From contig JACNJE010000117.1 in assembly GCA_014382705.1 (NCBI GenBank), positions 1-36,863 on the forward strand: a DNA stretch of 36,863 bases. The letters run 5' to 3'. Position 1 is the first letter of the stretch; every line of letters begins with the position of its first letter. The translations under genes were made by a program, and so were the position numbers. Origin of the DNA: Verrucomicrobiota bacterium. GTDB taxonomy: Bacteria; Verrucomicrobiota; Verrucomicrobiia; Limisphaerales; UBA1096. The notes beneath the pieces are model-generated. The model worked only from the letters and a program-made list of their open reading frames with translations, ran no database searches and had not been told where the DNA came from. Below are positions 8,502 through 17,647 of the stretch, one piece after another.

Positions 8502-10940
8502 TCACGCTTTGAGGCGGTCGCCCTTGGGGTCGTGGATGGGGAGGGAGACCTTGGCCGGGACGCGTTCGCCGAACAGCTCGATCTCCACTTCGGTCCCCGG
8601 CTTGGCCAACGGCAGCGGCAGGTAGGCGCAGGCGATGGATCGGTCGATCGTGTGGGCATGCCCGGCGCTGCGCAACCGCGAGACGATTTCGCCGTTGTGC
8701 CAGACGGATTCCGCGCCGTAGGCCGGCAATGCGTTGCCCTCGAGCACGACGGTTCGCAGTCGCGTTTGCAGTCCGTCGGCTTTGCGTTTGGCCAAGGCGT
8801 CGCGGCCGATGAAGTCGCCCTTGGCCATGTCGGCGCAAAACCCCAGCCCGGCCTCGAGCAGATGGTCTTCCGGCGTCACATCGACGCTCCAGTAGACGTA
8901 GCCTTTCTCGAGGCGCAATGCGTCGAGCGCCTTGTAGCCGGCGGGGCGGATGCCGTGCGCTTGGCCAAGCTCGAGCAGCGCATCCCAAACGGTGCCGGCG
9001 TCGCTGTTGGCGAGGTAAAGTTCCCAGCCCAGTTCGCCGGTGTAACTGACGCGCTGCGCCCAGGCCGGTTTGCCGGCGACGGTGATTTGCCGGGAGGTGA
9101 GGTAGGGGAAAGCGTCGTTGCCGAGGTCGTCGCCGGTCGCTTGGCCAAGCGTGTCGCGCGCGCTTGGCCCCCACAAACCGATGCAGGCAAAATCGTCGGT
9201 CACGTCGCGGATTTCGACCGAGCCGTCGGTCGGCGCGTGTGAGCGAACCCACTCGAGGTCGTTCGAGAGGAACGCCGTGCCGGTGATGACGCGAAACCGG
9301 TCGGCGGCCAGTCGGCAAACGGTGAGGTCGCTCTCGATGCCGCCGCGCGCGTTGAGGAACTGCGTGTAAACCAGCGAGCCAACGGGGCGGTCGATGTTGT
9401 TGCAGGCGACGTGTTGCAGCAGGCCAATCGCGTCGGGGCCGCTGACCTCGAATTTGCCGAAGGAGGTCATGTCAAACAGCGCGACACGCTCGCGGGCGGC
9501 AAGGCATTCTTCGCGGATGAGATCGTGATACGGCGCGCGGCCCCAGCCCCAGTGGTGCTGGTCATCCGCCGCCGGGCGGGACGGCTCGCCGGGGCGGAAA
9601 AAATTGACGCGTTCCCAGCCGTTTTTTTCGCCGAACTCCGCGCCGAGCCCGGCGAGCCGGTTGTACAGCGGGCTTCTGCGGTGGTTGCGCGCCCAGAGGG
9701 TTTCGTCGGCCGGATAATGCTGGTGGTAGTAGTAGTGGTAGACCTCGCGCGCTTTTTCGGCGACGAACGCCGTGTCGCCGTAGTTCGAGCCGAAGCGGCG
9801 GATGTTCATCTCGTGCAGGTCGAGCGATGGCTCGCCGTCGATGATCCACTCGGCCATCACCTTGCCCACGCCGCCCGCCCCGGCGATGCCGTTCAGCGAC
9901 ATGCCGGCGGCGACGAAAAATCCGGCCACGCCCGGCACCGGGCCGAGGCAGTAGTGGCCGTCCGGCGTCATGGCGTCCGGGCCGTTGATGAGCTTGATGA
10001 CCTCGGCGCGCTCGATCAGCGGGATGCGTCGCAGCGCCCCCTCCATCACCGGCTCGAACAGCTCCCAGTCCTCCGGCAGCAACTGCTGGGTGAACTCCCA
10101 CGCGACACCGTCGGCAGCCCAGGTTTTTGGCTCCAGTTCGAATCCGCCGACGAGGAATCCGCCGACTTCTTCGCGAAAGTAAAACAGGTTGTCCGGGTCG
10201 CGCACGACCGGCGTCTGCTCCGGCAACTCGTGGCCGGGGATGTGCCGTGTGGTGACGTATTGGTGCATCATTGGCACCATCGGCGTGAGTGCCCCGACCA
10301 TCGCCGAGAGGCGCGGCGCCCATTGGCCGGCGGCATTGAGGACGATCGCAGTCTGAACGGTGCCTTTGTCTGTCTCAACGTGGGTGACGGCTCCCGCGCC
10401 GTCGCGGCCGATGCCGGTGACGCGGCAGTTCGTCTCGATGGTGACGCCCAGCTCGCGGGCCCGCTTGGCGAACTCGAGCGTGATGCCGTTGGGATCCATC
10501 CAGCCGTCATCGGGGATGTGCACCGCGCCCTCGATGCCGTCCGGGTTGATGAACGGCACGATGTCGAGCGCTTCCCTGGCGGAGATGGTGCCGACGTCGA
10601 GACCGATTCCCCGCGCGCGGCTGACCTGCCGCTGCAGGGCCTTGAGACGGTTCGGGCTGGAGGCGAGGCGCAGGCTGCCGACCTTGTGCCAGCCGATGTT
10701 GTTGGCGCCCTCGGCCTTGAACTGGTCGTACAGCCCGATGCTGTAGTTCATCAATCGCATCAGCGCCGGCGAGGTGCGGAACTGGCTGACAAGGCCGACA
10801 GAGTGAAACGTGGTGCCGCTGGTCAGCTCGCCTTTCTCGAGGAGCAGCACATCGGTCCAGCCGCGCTTGGCCAAGTGCCACGCGATGCTGCAGCCGGTGA
10901 TGCCTCCGCCGATGATAACGACTTTCGCCTGTTGTTTCAT
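8502..10940 (-). CDS. FAD-dependent dimethylglycine/sarcosine dehydrogenase-like protein with GcvT domain
   Basis: An 812-residue enzyme. The N terminus binds FAD (VVIIGGGITGCSIA, GxGxxG-type at residues 11-16), and His46 in TSGTTFHSVGL matches the histidine that carries covalent flavin in sarcosine and dimethylglycine dehydrogenases. The DAO domain runs to about residue 370. It is followed by an FAO_M-like linker and a GcvT/aminomethyltransferase-like folate-binding domain (about 420-810) with YTGELGWELY and ALDALRLEKGY motifs. The expected reaction is oxidative N-demethylation of dimethylglycine or sarcosine, passing the one-carbon unit to tetrahydrofolate. The ATG at 10940 is chosen because the flavin motif begins directly after it; extension upstream runs into the divergent gene. 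Five TTGGCCAA copies lie in the gene. The precise substrate is inferred. Confidence 0.85.
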   Translation of the reverse strand: MKQQAKVVIIGGGITGCSIAWHLAKRGWTDVLLLEKGELTSGTTFHSVGLVSQFRTSPALMRLMNYSIGLYDQFKAEGANNIGWHKVGSLRLASSPNRLKALQRQVSRARGIGLDVGTISAREALDIVPFINPDGIEGAVHIPDDGWMDPNGITLEFAKRARELGVTIETNCRVTGIGRDGAGAVTHVETDKGTVQTAIVLNAAGQWAPRLSAMVGALTPMVPMMHQYVTTRHIPGHELPEQTPVVRDPDNLFYFREEVGGFLVGGFELEPKTWAADGVAWEFTQQLLPEDWELFEPVMEGALRRIPLIERAEVIKLINGPDAMTPDGHYCLGPVPGVAGFFVAAGMSLNGIAGAGGVGKVMAEWIIDGEPSLDLHEMNIRRFGSNYGDTAFVAEKAREVYHYYYHQHYPADETLWARNHRRSPLYNRLAGLGAEFGEKNGWERVNFFRPGEPSRPAADDQHHWGWGRAPYHDLIREECLAARERVALFDMTSFGKFEVSGPDAIGLLQHVACNNIDRPVGSLVYTQFLNARGGIESDLTVCRLAADRFRVITGTAFLSNDLEWVRSHAPTDGSVEIRDVTDDFACIGLWGPSARDTLGQATGDDLGNDAFPYLTSRQITVAGKPAWAQRVSYTGELGWELYLANSDAGTVWDALLELGQAHGIRPAGYKALDALRLEKGYVYWSVDVTPEDHLLEAGLGFCADMAKGDFIGRDALAKRKADGLQTRLRTVVLEGNALPAYGAESVWHNGEIVSRLRSAGHAHTIDRSIACAYLPLPLAKPGTEVEIELFGERVPAKVSLPIHDPKGDRLKA

Positions 10941-11048
10941 GGGCGGCGCACCTTGGCCAAGCGGGGTGCGGGCAGCAATAGCCAATTCTGGTGGCGCGGC
11001 CCACGGGCTTGCGCTTGGCCAAGCCAGTCGGCACGCTCCCGTGCCCCA
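10941..11048. promoter_or_regulatory. Divergent intergenic region with two TTGGCCAA palindromes
   Basis: This 108-bp gap separates the divergent starts of the dehydrogenase and the DUF5690 gene. It must hold both promoters, but no convincing -35/-10 pair is visible. Two copies of the iterated palindrome (10953-10960 and 11015-11022) lie 62 bp apart start to start. The first places AAGG about ten bases before the dehydrogenase ATG on the minus strand, which could serve as a weak ribosome-binding site. Confidence 0.4.
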
Positions 11049-12374
11049 ATGCCTGACGATGTCCCGACGACGCAGGAGAGCCGCATTCACTGCTGGCTCA
11101 AGACGGCGCCGACGCGCTGGTTTGTCGCCTACGGGGCATTGGCCGCCTTCGCGACCTACTTCTGCATGTACGCCTTTCGCAAGCCGTTCGCGGCGGCGAA
11201 GTACGAGGGGCTGATGTTTCTCGGGACGGATGTGAACCTCAAGACCGTTCTGCTGATCAGCCAGATCATCGGTTATGCTCTATCGAAGTATGCTGGCATC
11301 AAGGTCTGCACTGAGATACGACGGGCGTACCTAGCCAGGTTTCTCGTGGGGCTGATCCTGTTCGCTGAGTTTGCGCTGTTCCTTTTTGGCCTCGTGCCGG
11401 AGCAGTACAAGGTGGCGGCGATATTTTTGAACGGCATTCCGCTGGGAATGGTGTGGGGGTCGGTGTCGCGCTACCTCGAGGGGCGCCGGGCGTCGGAGGT
11501 GATGTTCGCCGGGCTGAGTTGCTCGTACATCGTGTCGAGCAGTTCGGTGAAGGCGTATGGCACGTGGCTGATGGAGCGGGGCATAGACCAGTTCTGGATG
11601 CCTTTTACGGCCGGGTTGTTTTTTCTGCCGCTCTTTATGGTTGCGGTTTATTTGCTGAACCAACTCCCTCCGCCAAGCGCAGCGGATATCGCGGATCGCA
11701 GCAAACGCAGCGTGATGAACTCGGGGGAGCGCTGGGCGTTTTTCCGCACGTTCCTCCCGGCGATGCTGATGCTGTTGTTGGTCTATTTTTTCCTCACCGC
11801 CTACCGGGATTTCCGCGATAACTACACGCCGGAAATCTTCAAGGCGCTGGGCTACGAGACCAAGCCGGAGCTGTTCCTCAAGGCGGACTGGCCGGTGGCG
11901 TTTGGCGTAATGACAGCGTTGGCCTGCCTGAATTTTTTTAAAAATCACCGGTACGGCCTGATCGCAGTCTTCGGGGTGATGCTGACCGGGATTGTGCTGA
12001 TGGCCACCGCGACATTGCTGCACGATCTGGAGAAAATATCGGGCCTGTGGTGGATGATCCTGATTGGCACCGGCGCCTACCTCGCCTATGTGCCGTACGG
12101 CGCGGTGTTGTTCGAGCGCGTAATGGCGTCGACCAAGGTCGCCGGCACGGCGGTGTTTGCGATCTACCTGCACGACGCGATCGGCTACACCGGCTCAATC
12201 ACCGTCCAGCTTTACAAGGATCTCGGCCAGGGCGAGTTGAATTATTTCGAGTTCCTGCGCGGTTTCACCTGGCTGCTGTGCGGGCTGGGGGTGGTCTGTT
12301 TCGTGGCCAGTTGCCTTTACTTCATGAGCAAGCACAAGCCGGCGGCTGCAAATGAGCCGCCGCAGCGCCCGTGA
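11049..12374 (+). CDS. DUF5690 family membrane protein (MFS-like transporter)
   Basis: A 441-residue polytopic protein with about twelve hydrophobic segments. The start region FATYFCMYAFRKPF-A-A-KYEGL, then KTVLLISQIIGYALSKYAGIK, is the characteristic head of the DUF5690 family, which is distantly like major facilitator transporters and has no proven substrate. The reading frame stays open far upstream, but that part is antisense to the dehydrogenase. The ATG at 11049 directly precedes the family's conserved region. The gene is divergent from the dimethylglycine/sarcosine dehydrogenase-like gene, which suggests, as inference only, that it could import or export an N-methylated amine or amino acid. 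The next gene begins 46 bp downstream on the same strand. Confidence 0.8.
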   Translation: MPDDVPTTQESRIHCWLKTAPTRWFVAYGALAAFATYFCMYAFRKPFAAAKYEGLMFLGTDVNLKTVLLISQIIGYALSKYAGIKVCTEIRRAYLARFLVGLILFAEFALFLFGLVPEQYKVAAIFLNGIPLGMVWGSVSRYLEGRRASEVMFAGLSCSYIVSSSSVKAYGTWLMERGIDQFWMPFTAGLFFLPLFMVAVYLLNQLPPPSAADIADRSKRSVMNSGERWAFFRTFLPAMLMLLLVYFFLTAYRDFRDNYTPEIFKALGYETKPELFLKADWPVAFGVMTALACLNFFKNHRYGLIAVFGVMLTGIVLMATATLLHDLEKISGLWWMILIGTGAYLAYVPYGAVLFERVMASTKVAGTAVFAIYLHDAIGYTGSITVQLYKDLGQGELNYFEFLRGFTWLLCGLGVVCFVASCLYFMSKHKPAAANEPPQRP

Positions 12375-12420
12375 CACTTGCGCGGGCGGGTCGGTTTTGT
12401 CATACTCCCGGTGCCCAATC

Positions 12421-15400
12421 ATGTCCAAGCGCGCCGTTTCCAGCATTGCGTTTGCCCTTTCACTGACCGTGAACTTTTGCGGCTTGGCCAAGCCGCTGCA
12501 GTGGCACGATCGCGGCCATTACCGCGAGGCCAAGGTGAACCGGCCGCTTGGCCAGGCGCCCGGCTTTTCGCTGCTCTCGGCCAAGGTCGCCGGGATCGGA
12601 TTCACCAACCGTCTGGCCCGTGCGCGGATGGTCAACGCCAACCTGCTCAACGGTGCAGGCGTCGCCGCCGGGGACGTGGACGGCGACGGGTTGTGCGACC
12701 TGTACCTGTGCAGCCTCGACGGCGATAACGGGCTGTTTAAAAACCTTGGTGATTGGCAGTTCAAAAACATCACCGCCGAAGCCGGTGTCGGCGCGCCGGG
12801 CATGTCGAGCACCGGCGCGGCATTTGGCGATCTCGACGGTGACGGCGATCTCGATTTGTTCGTCACCTCCTGCGGCGGGCCGAACGCGCTCTTCATCAAC
12901 GACGGCTCCGGCAAGTTCACGAACCGAACCAAAGCCGCCGGCGTCGAGGTGCGGAGGATCGGCTCGACGTCCGTCGCGATGGGCGACGTGGATGGCGATG
13001 GCGACCTCGACATTTACGTCGCCAACTACGGCGAGACGTCCGTCCTGCGCTCGGGCGGCTCGGTGTCAGTGCGCACGATCAATGGCAAACCGGTGGTCAC
13101 CGGCCGGTACGCGAACCGCATCCGCATCATGAACGGCGAAATGGTCGAAGTTGGCGAGCCGGACTTTCTTTATTTCAACGACGGCGGCGGCAACTTCACC
13201 CAAGCCGACTGGACCGACGGCAACTGGCTCGACGAAAACGGCCGGCCGATCCGCAAGGCGTATTGGGATCTCGGCTTGTCGGTGATGATTCGTGACATCA
13301 ATCACGACGGCCGGCCGGACATTTATGTCTGCAACGATTTCCAGACGCCGGACCGGTTTTGGATCAACCGGGGCCGCGGCAAATTCCAGCTCATCGACGA
13401 GCTGGCGTTGCGGCACCGCAGCTATTTCGCGATGGCAGTGGACTTCGCCGACATCAACCGCGACGGGCACGACGACTTTTTCGTCGCCGACATGATGAGC
13501 CCGACGCACCTGCTCGAGATGACGCAGATTATGATCACCAATCCGTTCGCCAAGCCGATCGACGAGTTCATCGACCGGCCGATCATTCACCGCAACACGC
13601 TCCTCGTGAACCGTGGCGACAACAGCTACATGGACACCGCCAACTTCAGCGGTGTCGCCGCCACCGAGTGGACCTGGGGCGCGGCGTTCCTCGACGTCGA
13701 CCTCGACGGCCTCGAGGATCTGCTGATCGCCAACGGCCACGCGTTCGACACGCAGGATCTCGACACCATCGAGCGCACCGCCCGGCTGGGTAAACTGCCG
13801 CCGGCGCAGGATCGCAAAAAAATCTTCCTCTTCCCGCCGTTGGCCGTCCCCAACAGGGTCTTCCGCAACGACGGCGGTCTGCGCTTCACCGAGGCCGGCA
13901 GCCAATGGGGTTTCGAGTCGAAAAATATTTCGCACGGCATGGCGCTGTGCGACCTCGACAACGACGGCGACCAGGACGTGGTCGTGAACTGTCTCAATGA
14001 GCCGCCGCTGCTCTATCGCAACAACGCCACCGCGCCCCGCGTGTCGGTTGTGTTGCGCGGCGTGCGCGGCAACAGCCGGGGCATCGGCGCGCGCATCACC
14101 GTGCGCGGCGGGCCGCACGATCAGTCGCAGGAGATGATCGCCGGTGGCCGCTACCTTGCCGGCGACGAGCCGCTCCGCAGCTTCGCGGCCGGCCCGGCGC
14201 CACGCCTCTCGATCGAGGTCGCTTGGCCAAGCGGCCGCCGAACCGTCGTCACTGAGGCCAAGCCGAATCACGCCTATGAGATTCACGAAAAAAACGCGCA
14301 GCCGAAGCCACCGCCCGTGGCCAAGCGGCCGCCGATGTTCACCGACGCCAGCGACCGCTTGGCCCATGTGCATCATGAACGGCCGTCGGACGATTTTCTG
14401 CGTCAGCCGCTGCTGCCCCGCCGCCTCACCGAGTCCGGCCCCGGCGTGGCGTTTATCGACTGGGACCGCGACGGCCGCGACGAACTGTTTTTCGGCAACG
14501 GCGCCGGCGGAAAACTGGCCGGCTACCGCGTCGCCGCCGAGGGCCGCTTGGCCAAGCTGGACGAACCGGCGTTTGGCCACCCGCTCGCCGGCGACGCGCT
14601 TGGCTTGGGCGCGGATGACCACGGCCTGCTCGTGGCGGTGTCCGCGCACGATTCGCCCGCGCCGACTGCCCCATCGCTGCAATACTTCCGGCCCGGGGCG
14701 GCCAAGCTGGAGGTCATCGAATTGCCGTCCGCCGACCACTCCGACGCCGGCTCGATCACCGTGGCGGACGTGGATGGCGACGGGCATCCCGACGTGTTCG
14801 TCGCCGGTCGCGGCATCCCCGGAAAGTACCCGCAGCCGGCCTCGTCGTGGCTGCTGCGCGGCGGTCCGGGCGGACTGAAACTCGACGTCAAGCAGTCTGC
14901 TGTTTTCGCAAACATCGGCTTGGTGACCGCCGCCGTGTTCGTGAATCTGGACGACGATTTTTTGCCGGAACTGGCGCTGGCGACCGAGTGGGGGCCGGTC
15001 AAGATTTTCAAAAACAGCGGCGGCAACTTCACCGATGCGACGAAGGCGTGGGGACTCGACGCGCAGCCGGGCCTTTGGCAGACGCTCGCCGTCGGCGACT
15101 TCGACAACGACGGCCGGTTCGACCTGCTCGCCGGGAACTGGGGGCTGAACAGCCCGTACAAGCACGGCGAAAAACGGGTGCCGTACCTTGTCCACGGCGA
15201 CATCGGCGGCGACGGTTTTTACGACGCGCTCGAGGCGCGGCTCGACGTGGCCGCGCAACGGCTGCTGCCGCGGCACCGGCTCGTGACGCTCGAGTTGCTG
15301 TTCCCGTTCTTGCGCGAAAATTTCCCGACGCACCGCCGTTACGCCGGTGCGACGCTGCAGCAACTATTCGCCGGGCAGCTCGCCGGGGCCGACCTGCTCA

Positions 15401-16023
15401 AGGCGTCGCACCTCGCCTCGGTGGTGCTGCTCAATCGCGGCGGCAAATTTGCAGCCAAGCCGCTGCCGGTCGAGGCACAGCTCACGCCGGTCAACGGCGC
15501 GGCCGTGGCCGACTTCGACGGCGACGGAAACGAGGACCTGTTCCTCAGCCAGAATTTTTTTGCCGTGCGGCTGGAGGATTACCGGATGGACGCCGGCGAG
15601 GGGCTGCTGCTGCTCGGCGACGGGCAGGGCGGGTTTGAGACCGTGTTCGGCCACCGCAGCGGCATCAAAATTTTCGGCGAGCAACGCGGCAGCGCGGTGG
15701 GCGACGTGAACGACGACGGCCGCCCCGACCTGTTGATCGCGCAAAGCAAGGGCCGCCCGAAGCTGTACCTCAACGCGCTTGGCCAAGCCGGGCTGCGCAT
15801 GCGTGCGGACCGGGGGACGGTGCTCCGGCCGGTGTACAAAGACGGCACCAAAGGCCCGGCCCGCTTGGCCAGTGGCGGCACCGGTCGCTACTCGCGCAAC
15901 AGCGACACGCAAATCCTCGGCTTGGCCAAGCGCATCCGCAGCGTCGAGATCACTTGGCCAAGCGGTCGCAAGTCGGCGCGAAAAGTCACCGACTCGGGGT
16001 TGGTCAAGGTATCCGACGAGTGA
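12421..16023 (+). CDS. Large secreted FG-GAP/VCBS repeat protein with two ASPIC/UnbV modules (CRTAC1-like)
   Basis: A 1200-residue exported protein. A short signal-like segment (SSIAFALSLTVNFCG) is followed by at least fourteen Asp-rich FG-GAP/VCBS blades of the form DxDxDGxxDL (for example DVDGDGLCDLY, DLDGDGDLDLF, DINHDGRPDIY, DFDGDGNEDLF), which bind calcium in this fold and build beta-propellers. The first module ends in an ASPIC/UnbV domain (about residues 540-620, with VAWPSGRR near 602-608). A second propeller follows and the protein ends with another ASPIC-like tail (VEITWPSGRK). Such proteins are abundant in Verrucomicrobia, Planctomycetes and Acidobacteria; their roles (adhesion, matrix or enzyme scaffolding) are mostly unproven. 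The ATG at 12421 is chosen for the signal sequence. The two WPSG motifs coincide with copies of the iterated palindrome (14223, 15954). Confidence 0.85.
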   Translation: MSKRAVSSIAFALSLTVNFCGLAKPLQWHDRGHYREAKVNRPLGQAPGFSLLSAKVAGIGFTNRLARARMVNANLLNGAGVAAGDVDGDGLCDLYLCSLDGDNGLFKNLGDWQFKNITAEAGVGAPGMSSTGAAFGDLDGDGDLDLFVTSCGGPNALFINDGSGKFTNRTKAAGVEVRRIGSTSVAMGDVDGDGDLDIYVANYGETSVLRSGGSVSVRTINGKPVVTGRYANRIRIMNGEMVEVGEPDFLYFNDGGGNFTQADWTDGNWLDENGRPIRKAYWDLGLSVMIRDINHDGRPDIYVCNDFQTPDRFWINRGRGKFQLIDELALRHRSYFAMAVDFADINRDGHDDFFVADMMSPTHLLEMTQIMITNPFAKPIDEFIDRPIIHRNTLLVNRGDNSYMDTANFSGVAATEWTWGAAFLDVDLDGLEDLLIANGHAFDTQDLDTIERTARLGKLPPAQDRKKIFLFPPLAVPNRVFRNDGGLRFTEAGSQWGFESKNISHGMALCDLDNDGDQDVVVNCLNEPPLLYRNNATAPRVSVVLRGVRGNSRGIGARITVRGGPHDQSQEMIAGGRYLAGDEPLRSFAAGPAPRLSIEVAWPSGRRTVVTEAKPNHAYEIHEKNAQPKPPPVAKRPPMFTDASDRLAHVHHERPSDDFLRQPLLPRRLTESGPGVAFIDWDRDGRDELFFGNGAGGKLAGYRVAAEGRLAKLDEPAFGHPLAGDALGLGADDHGLLVAVSAHDSPAPTAPSLQYFRPGAAKLEVIELPSADHSDAGSITVADVDGDGHPDVFVAGRGIPGKYPQPASSWLLRGGPGGLKLDVKQSAVFANIGLVTAAVFVNLDDDFLPELALATEWGPVKIFKNSGGNFTDATKAWGLDAQPGLWQTLAVGDFDNDGRFDLLAGNWGLNSPYKHGEKRVPYLVHGDIGGDGFYDALEARLDVAAQRLLPRHRLVTLELLFPFLRENFPTHRRYAGATLQQLFAGQLAGADLLKASHLASVVLLNRGGKFAAKPLPVEAQLTPVNGAAVADFDGDGNEDLFLSQNFFAVRLEDYRMDAGEGLLLLGDGQGGFETVFGHRSGIKIFGEQRGSAVGDVNDDGRPDLLIAQSKGRPKLYLNALGQAGLRMRADRGTVLRPVYKDGTKGPARLASGGTGRYSRNSDTQILGLAKRIRSVEITWPSGRKSARKVTDSGLVKVSDE

Positions 16024-16037
16024 GCGACTCTCGGCCG

Positions 16038-16270
16038 GGGGAGCGCATGCGTCCCGCGTGCCCGCCTTGGCGTCCCGCCAAGGCGCATCGATCCAGCCCC
16101 GAAGGGGTGAAATGAAATAGCCCGGGGCGTCAGCCCCGGGAACAGCGTTCCACAAAAACAGAAGCCCCAACGGGGCGGCATAATCGTTCAGTTCAAACCG
16201 GTGCCGCCCCGTTGGGGCTGGGATTTCGGCGGGCCGCCGAAATGAACACGCGGGCCGCGTGTGCTCCCCT
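16038..16270. repeat. Palindromic element with GGGGAGCGCA ends, carrying a nested repeat
   Basis: The left arm (from about 16038, GGGGAGCGCATGCGTCCCG) is nearly the reverse complement of the right arm (about 16246-16269, ending GTGCTCCCC). Inside are a perfect hairpin with 10-bp arms ATTTCGGCGG/CCGCCGAAAT (16223-16243) and, upstream of it, a separate repeat (16095-16220). A shorter copy without the nested repeat lies at 34610-34684. In both cases the right end directly abuts the stop codon of a minus-strand gene (here purD), so the element forms the gene's 3' end and may act as a terminator. Confidence 0.8.
16095..16220. repeat. CCCCGAAGGGG-type interspersed repeat nested in the palindromic element
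   Basis: The segment begins AGCCCCgaaGGGG and ends CCCCgttGGGGCT, with an internal CCCGGGGCgtcaGCCCCGGG hairpin (16121-16140) and CCCCaacGGGG near 16167. It corresponds to the hairpin family at 4138-4338. The flanking element at 34610-34684 lacks it at the corresponding point, so it was most likely inserted. Confidence 0.75.
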
Positions 16271-17563
16271 TCACTTCAGCGCCTTGGCGGCGATGTCGGT
16301 GCGGGTGAAGGCGCCATCAAAATGGATTTTTGCGGCGGCTTCGTAGGCGAGGTCGCGGGCGGCCTGCAGCCCTTGGCCAAGTGCGGTGACGCCGAGCACG
16401 CGGCCGCCGCTGGTGACGGTGTCGTTGCCGTCGGGTTTGGTTCCGGCGTGGAACACTTTCACGCCGGGCAGGCCGTCGGCGTCGGCGATGCCGGTGATGG
16501 GTTTGCCTTTTTCGTAGCTGCCGGGGTAGCCGCCGGAAGCCATCACGACGCAGACGGACGACTGCGCCGACCAGCGCAATTCGTGTCCGGCGAGCGTGCC
16601 GTCGATGCTCGCCTCGAGCAGGTCGACGAGGTCGTTCTCGAGGCGCGTGAGGTAAATCTGCGTTTCGGGATCGCCGAAGCGGGCGTTGAACTCGAGCACT
16701 TTCGGGCCGTCGTCGGTGAGCATGACGCCGGGATAAAGCATCCCGCGAAAGTCGATGCCCTCCGCGGCGCAGCCGGCGAGCCACGGCTCGAGCACGGCGT
16801 TGGCGATCTCGGTGAGTTTGTCGTCGCTCAAAAACGGCACCGGCGAGTAGGCACCCATGCCGCCGGTGTTCAGGCCTTTGTCGCCGTCGAGGGCGCGCTT
16901 GTGATCCTGCGAGCTGGGGAAGAGCTTGGCGGTTTTGCCGTCGCACAATGCGTGCAGTGACACCTCCATGCCGGTGATCAGTTCCTGAATCAGCACGCTC
17001 GAGCCGGCCTCGCCGAACGCGCGGTCGGTCATGATCTGGTCGATCGCCCGGTCGGCTTCGGCGGGGTTGTTGCAGATCAGCACGCCCTTGCCGAGCGCAA
17101 GTCCGTCGGCCTTGACAGCGCATTTGCCGTCGAGCGCTCCGGCGAACGCCTTGGCTCCGGACGCGTCGGTGAACGACGCCGAGCGCATCGTCGGGATGCC
17201 GTTGCGATCCATGAATTCCTGCGAGAAAATTTTGGACGACTCAAACTGCGCCGCCTGCTGTGTCGGCCCCCAGGCACGGAGACCGGCGGCCGAGAATTGA
17301 TCAACGATGCCCAACGCGAGCGGGTTGTCCGGCCCGACGACGGTGAGGTCGGCTTGGTTGTCGCGGGCAAACGCGAGCAACGCCGGCAGGTTCTCCGCGC
17401 CGACGCCGACGCACTCGACCGGCGAGCCGTTGGCCGCGAGCGTCTCGCCGCCGATGCCGGCGTTGCCGGGGGCGCACCACATTTGCGTGGCGCGTGGCGA
17501 CTGTGCCAGTTTCCAAACCAGAGCGTGTTCGCGGCCGCCCCCGCCGATCACCAAGATTTTCAT
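16271..17563 (-). CDS. purD: Phosphoribosylamine--glycine ligase
   Basis: A 430-residue GAR synthetase, the second step of de novo purine synthesis: it joins glycine to phosphoribosylamine with ATP. The N terminus MKILVIGGGGREHALVWKL is diagnostic. The ATP-grasp core includes VKADGLALGKGV (about residues 150-161), the conserved KALDGDKG-type segment HKRALDGDKGLNTGGMGAYSP (about 219-239) and LEFNARFGDPETQ (about 290-302). The ATG at 17563 gives the normal family length; the open frame extends upstream but without similarity. The gene is divergent from the molybdenum-carrier-like gene, with an 84-bp gap. The palindrome at 16373 is read as Leu-Gly-Gln near the C terminus. The palindromic repeat element touches its stop codon. 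Confidence 0.97.
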   Translation of the reverse strand: MKILVIGGGGREHALVWKLAQSPRATQMWCAPGNAGIGGETLAANGSPVECVGVGAENLPALLAFARDNQADLTVVGPDNPLALGIVDQFSAAGLRAWGPTQQAAQFESSKIFSQEFMDRNGIPTMRSASFTDASGAKAFAGALDGKCAVKADGLALGKGVLICNNPAEADRAIDQIMTDRAFGEAGSSVLIQELITGMEVSLHALCDGKTAKLFPSSQDHKRALDGDKGLNTGGMGAYSPVPFLSDDKLTEIANAVLEPWLAGCAAEGIDFRGMLYPGVMLTDDGPKVLEFNARFGDPETQIYLTRLENDLVDLLEASIDGTLAGHELRWSAQSSVCVVMASGGYPGSYEKGKPITGIADADGLPGVKVFHAGTKPDGNDTVTSGGRVLGVTALGQGLQAARDLAYEAAAKIHFDGAFTRTDIAAKALK

Positions 17564-17647
17564 CAAGCTTCGCGGCGGCGCATCGTAAGTCAGCGGCGGC
17601 GGCGGGAAAGCATTTTTCCCCGGGGCACGCTTCGGTAGGCTGGGGGC

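Noticed and set aside
9411-11048. Upstream extension of the DUF5690 gene to position 9411
   Set aside because: This part is antisense to the well-supported dehydrogenase and has no similarity to DUF5690; the family start lies directly after the ATG at 11049.
13066-15363. A 765-codon open frame on the minus strand opposite the FG-GAP protein
   Set aside because: The high GC content and repeated Asp codons keep the opposite strand open. The translation is rich in Arg, Val and Ala without any domain, while the plus strand has clear calcium-binding repeats.
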